This document shows positions 5,504-7,194 of a stretch of DNA of 7,194 nucleotides, in pieces. Both the position numbers and the translations under genes were made by a program. Each line of letters begins with the position of its first letter. The first letter of the stretch is position 1. The notes below the pieces were generated by a model. That model worked only from the letters and a program-made list of their open reading frames with translations, searched no databases and had not been told where the DNA came from. Location: positions 1-7,194 of the forward strand of contig CALFBU010000201.1 in the NCBI GenBank assembly GCA_937951455.1, written 5' to 3'. This stretch comes from an uncultured Rhizobiaceae group bacterium. Lineage in GTDB: Bacteria > Pseudomonadota > Alphaproteobacteria > Rhizobiales > Rhizobiaceae.

Positions 5504-6907
5504 CTAGCCCAAAGCTTTCAATTCATCAGGAAGCGCATATGCCCATTGGCTCACGTTACCAGCACCGAGAAAAATTACAAAATCACCCGGCTCAGCAAGT
5601 TCAGCAATTTTAGCAGCTATGACTTCTGGCCCTTCAATAGCGGTCGCACTTCTGTGACCACCAGAACGCAAGCCCTCTGCCAAAGTCGTTGCATTATATC
5701 CTTCAATAGGCTTTTCACCCGCTTCATAAACTGGTGCTACCAAAACATGGTCTGCATCGTTGAAGCAGGAACAGAAGTCACCAAAAAGGCTTTCAAGTCG
5801 CGAATATCGATGGGGTTGTTTAATCGCGATAACCTTGCCAGAAGTTGCCTGACGCGCAGCAGACAAAACGGAACTGATTTCAACCGGGTGATGCGCATAA
5901 TCATCATAGATCTCGACACCGTTCCAGGACCCCGTATGTGTGAAGCGACGCTTCACACCACCGAACGAAGCAAGCCCGTCGCGAATAGCATCATGGCTCA
6001 CACCAAGCTCAAGCGAAACCGCAATCGCAGCCGTGGCATTGGAAACATTGTAAAGGCCGGGCATCGGTAAAACCAAATCATGAATTTTACTAACAGCACC
6101 CGTCTTTCTATTTCTACGCTCAATCGTGAAATGAGATTCAGCACCCTTTGCTTCAACATCAATATAGCGAACTTCCGCTTGCGGGTTAGCGCCATAAGTT
6201 ACAACACGGCGATCCGTAATCTTGGCAACCTGTGCCTGCACTTCAGGATGATCCAAACACATCACACCAAAGCCATAAAAAGGAACATTCTCCACAAACG
6301 TCGTGAAAGCCTTTTTAACGGCTTCATAGTCACCGTAATGATCCAGATGCTCAGGATCGATGTTGGTAACGATTGCCACATCAGCAGGTAGCTTTAAGAA
6401 TGTACCGTCGGATTCATCGGCTTCAACAACCATCCACTCGCCATCACCCATGCGCGCATTCGTACCGATATCATTGATGATACCGCCATTAATAACGGTA
6501 GGATCAAGACCACCTGCGACAAGCAAGGTACTCACCATGGTCGTTGTCGTGGTCTTGCCATGTGTTCCACCAATTGCAATTGCTTTTTTAAAGCGCATCA
6601 ATTCGGCCAACATTTCAGCACGACGCACCATCGGCAAATTACGCTCACGCGCGGCGACCCGTTCAGGATTGTCTTTTTTAATCGCTGTCGAAGCAACCAC
6701 AACTTCGGCATCGCCCAGGTTTTCAGCACGATGTCCGATGTGAACAGCAATGCCTTTGTCGCGTAAGCGTTTGACATTTGCGCTGTCACTCATGTCAGAG
6801 CCCTGCACATCATAACCAAGGTTATGCAGCACTTCAGCAATCCCGCTCATGCCAATACCACCAATCCCAATGAAATGAACCAGGCCAATTTTTTCGGGCA
6901 TTTTCAT
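5504..6907 (-). CDS. murC: UDP-N-acetylmuramate--L-alanine ligase MurC
   Basis: MurC is the cytoplasmic ATP-dependent ligase that adds L-alanine to UDP-MurNAc, starting the stem peptide. The product is 467 residues, normal for the family. Domains in order: N-terminal Rossmann-like UDP-binding domain with [12 protein letters not shown] (11-22) and GSD (36-38); central ATPase domain with P-loop GTHGKTTTT (114-122), EADESDGTF (162-170) and [12 protein letters not shown] (182-193); then [14 protein letters not shown] (284-297) and the C-terminal amino-acid-binding domain with DDYAHHP (335-341), HRYSR (366-370) and [11 protein letters not shown] (446-456). The ATG at 6907-6905 is preferred: AGGA lies 10 nt upstream. 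Its neighbour murB supplies its substrate, UDP-MurNAc. No key residue appears to be missing. Confidence 0.98.
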   Translation of the reverse strand: MKMPEKIGLVHFIGIGGIGMSGIAEVLHNLGYDVQGSDMSDSANVKRLRDKGIAVHIGHRAENLGDAEVVVASTAIKKDNPERVAARERNLPMVRRAEMLAELMRFKKAIAIGGTHGKTTTTTMVSTLLVAGGLDPTVINGGIINDIGTNARMGDGEWMVVEADESDGTFLKLPADVAIVTNIDPEHLDHYGDYEAVKKAFTTFVENVPFYGFGVMCLDHPEVQAQVAKITDRRVVTYGANPQAEVRYIDVEAKGAESHFTIERRNRKTGAVSKIHDLVLPMPGLYNVSNATAAIAVSLELGVSHDAIRDGLASFGGVKRRFTHTGSWNGVEIYDDYAHHPVEISSVLSAARQATSGKVIAIKQPHRYSRLESLFGDFCSCFNDADHVLVAPVYEAGEKPIEGYNATTLAEGLRSGGHRSATAIEGPEVIAAKIAELAEPGDFVIFLGAGNVSQWAYALPDELKALG

Positions 6908-6937
6908 GAGTGTATTATCCTGAAGTTATTCTTTTAT

Positions 6938-7194
6938 TTAAACGGCAAGTGCTTCGAGCATATTTGCCAAAGCTTTTGTCGCATCCGGTTTGCCAGTCTT
7001 TTTGGCATTTTTTGCAGCAAGTGCAAGTTTTTTCGGGTCCGCGATAGCACGCGAAAGCTCATCCGCCAACAGTTTTGGCGTTAATGCAGATTGATTAAAC
7101 AAGGTAGCGCCACCTTCTTTTGCAACTGCTGCAGCATTGGTTGCCTGATCATGATCGAGCGCATGAGGGTATGGGACCAGAATGGAAGGCCGTC
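6938..7194 (-). CDS. murG: Lipid II synthase MurG (GlcNAc transferase), C-terminal 85 codons only
   Basis: MurG is a membrane-associated GT-B glycosyltransferase that moves GlcNAc from UDP-GlcNAc to lipid I, making lipid II on the cytoplasmic face. Only the 3' end is present: the frame is open at the right edge (two bases of a codon at 7194-7193) and stops at TAA 6940-6938. The visible start RPSILVPYPHALDHDQATNA matches the donor-nucleotide-binding segment of the C-terminal domain, followed by the usual helical tail (LSRAIADPKKLALAAKNAKK) and ending MLEALAV. The gene order murG-murC agrees with other alphaproteobacterial clusters. A 30-bp gap separates it from murC. Assignment is based on this short but characteristic segment. 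Confidence 0.93.
   Translation of the reverse strand, partial: RPSILVPYPHALDHDQATNAAAVAKEGGATLFNQSALTPKLLADELSRAIADPKKLALAAKNAKKTGKPDATKALANMLEALAV

Overview
The window is a segment of a division and cell-wall (dcw) cluster, with every gene on the minus strand. In transcription order, from the right edge to the left, it carries: the 3' end of murG, then murC, murB, ddl, ftsQ, ftsA, and the first 304 codons of ftsZ. Each assignment rests on family motifs read from the translations. The gene order, the FtsZ sequence style (start [10 protein letters not shown], motif [18 protein letters not shown]), the intermediate GC content and the strong shortage of GANTC sites all suggest an alphaproteobacterium. 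I cannot name the genus.

Layout on the minus strand: murG (partial, stop at 6938) is followed by a 30-bp gap and murC (6907-5504). murB (5503-4580) begins on the base after the murC stop codon. A 321-bp stretch without a convincing gene (4259-4579) separates murB from ddl. It holds a candidate promoter with a GANTC site over its -10 box, a two-tier inverted repeat and a 13-bp palindrome. ddl (4258-3332), ftsQ (3344-2406 with the preferred start) and ftsA (2409-1078) all overlap slightly, so they are very likely one translationally coupled unit. A 163-bp spacer (915-1077) rich in inverted repeats separates ftsA from ftsZ, which runs off the left edge.

Functionally, MurG makes lipid II. MurC and MurB supply UDP-MurNAc and its L-alanine adduct, and Ddl supplies D-Ala-D-Ala. 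FtsQ is a bitopic divisome protein, and FtsA tethers FtsZ polymers to the membrane. The window therefore covers the switch from precursor synthesis to the Z-ring. The two non-coding gaps sit at natural control points: before ddl-ftsQ-ftsA and before ftsZ.

I see no mobile element, RNA gene, CRISPR array, broken gene or foreign island. The genes are conventional. What deserves a second look is the non-coding structure in the two gaps, the GANTC distribution, and a few start-codon details. I found no evidence of an undescribed system.
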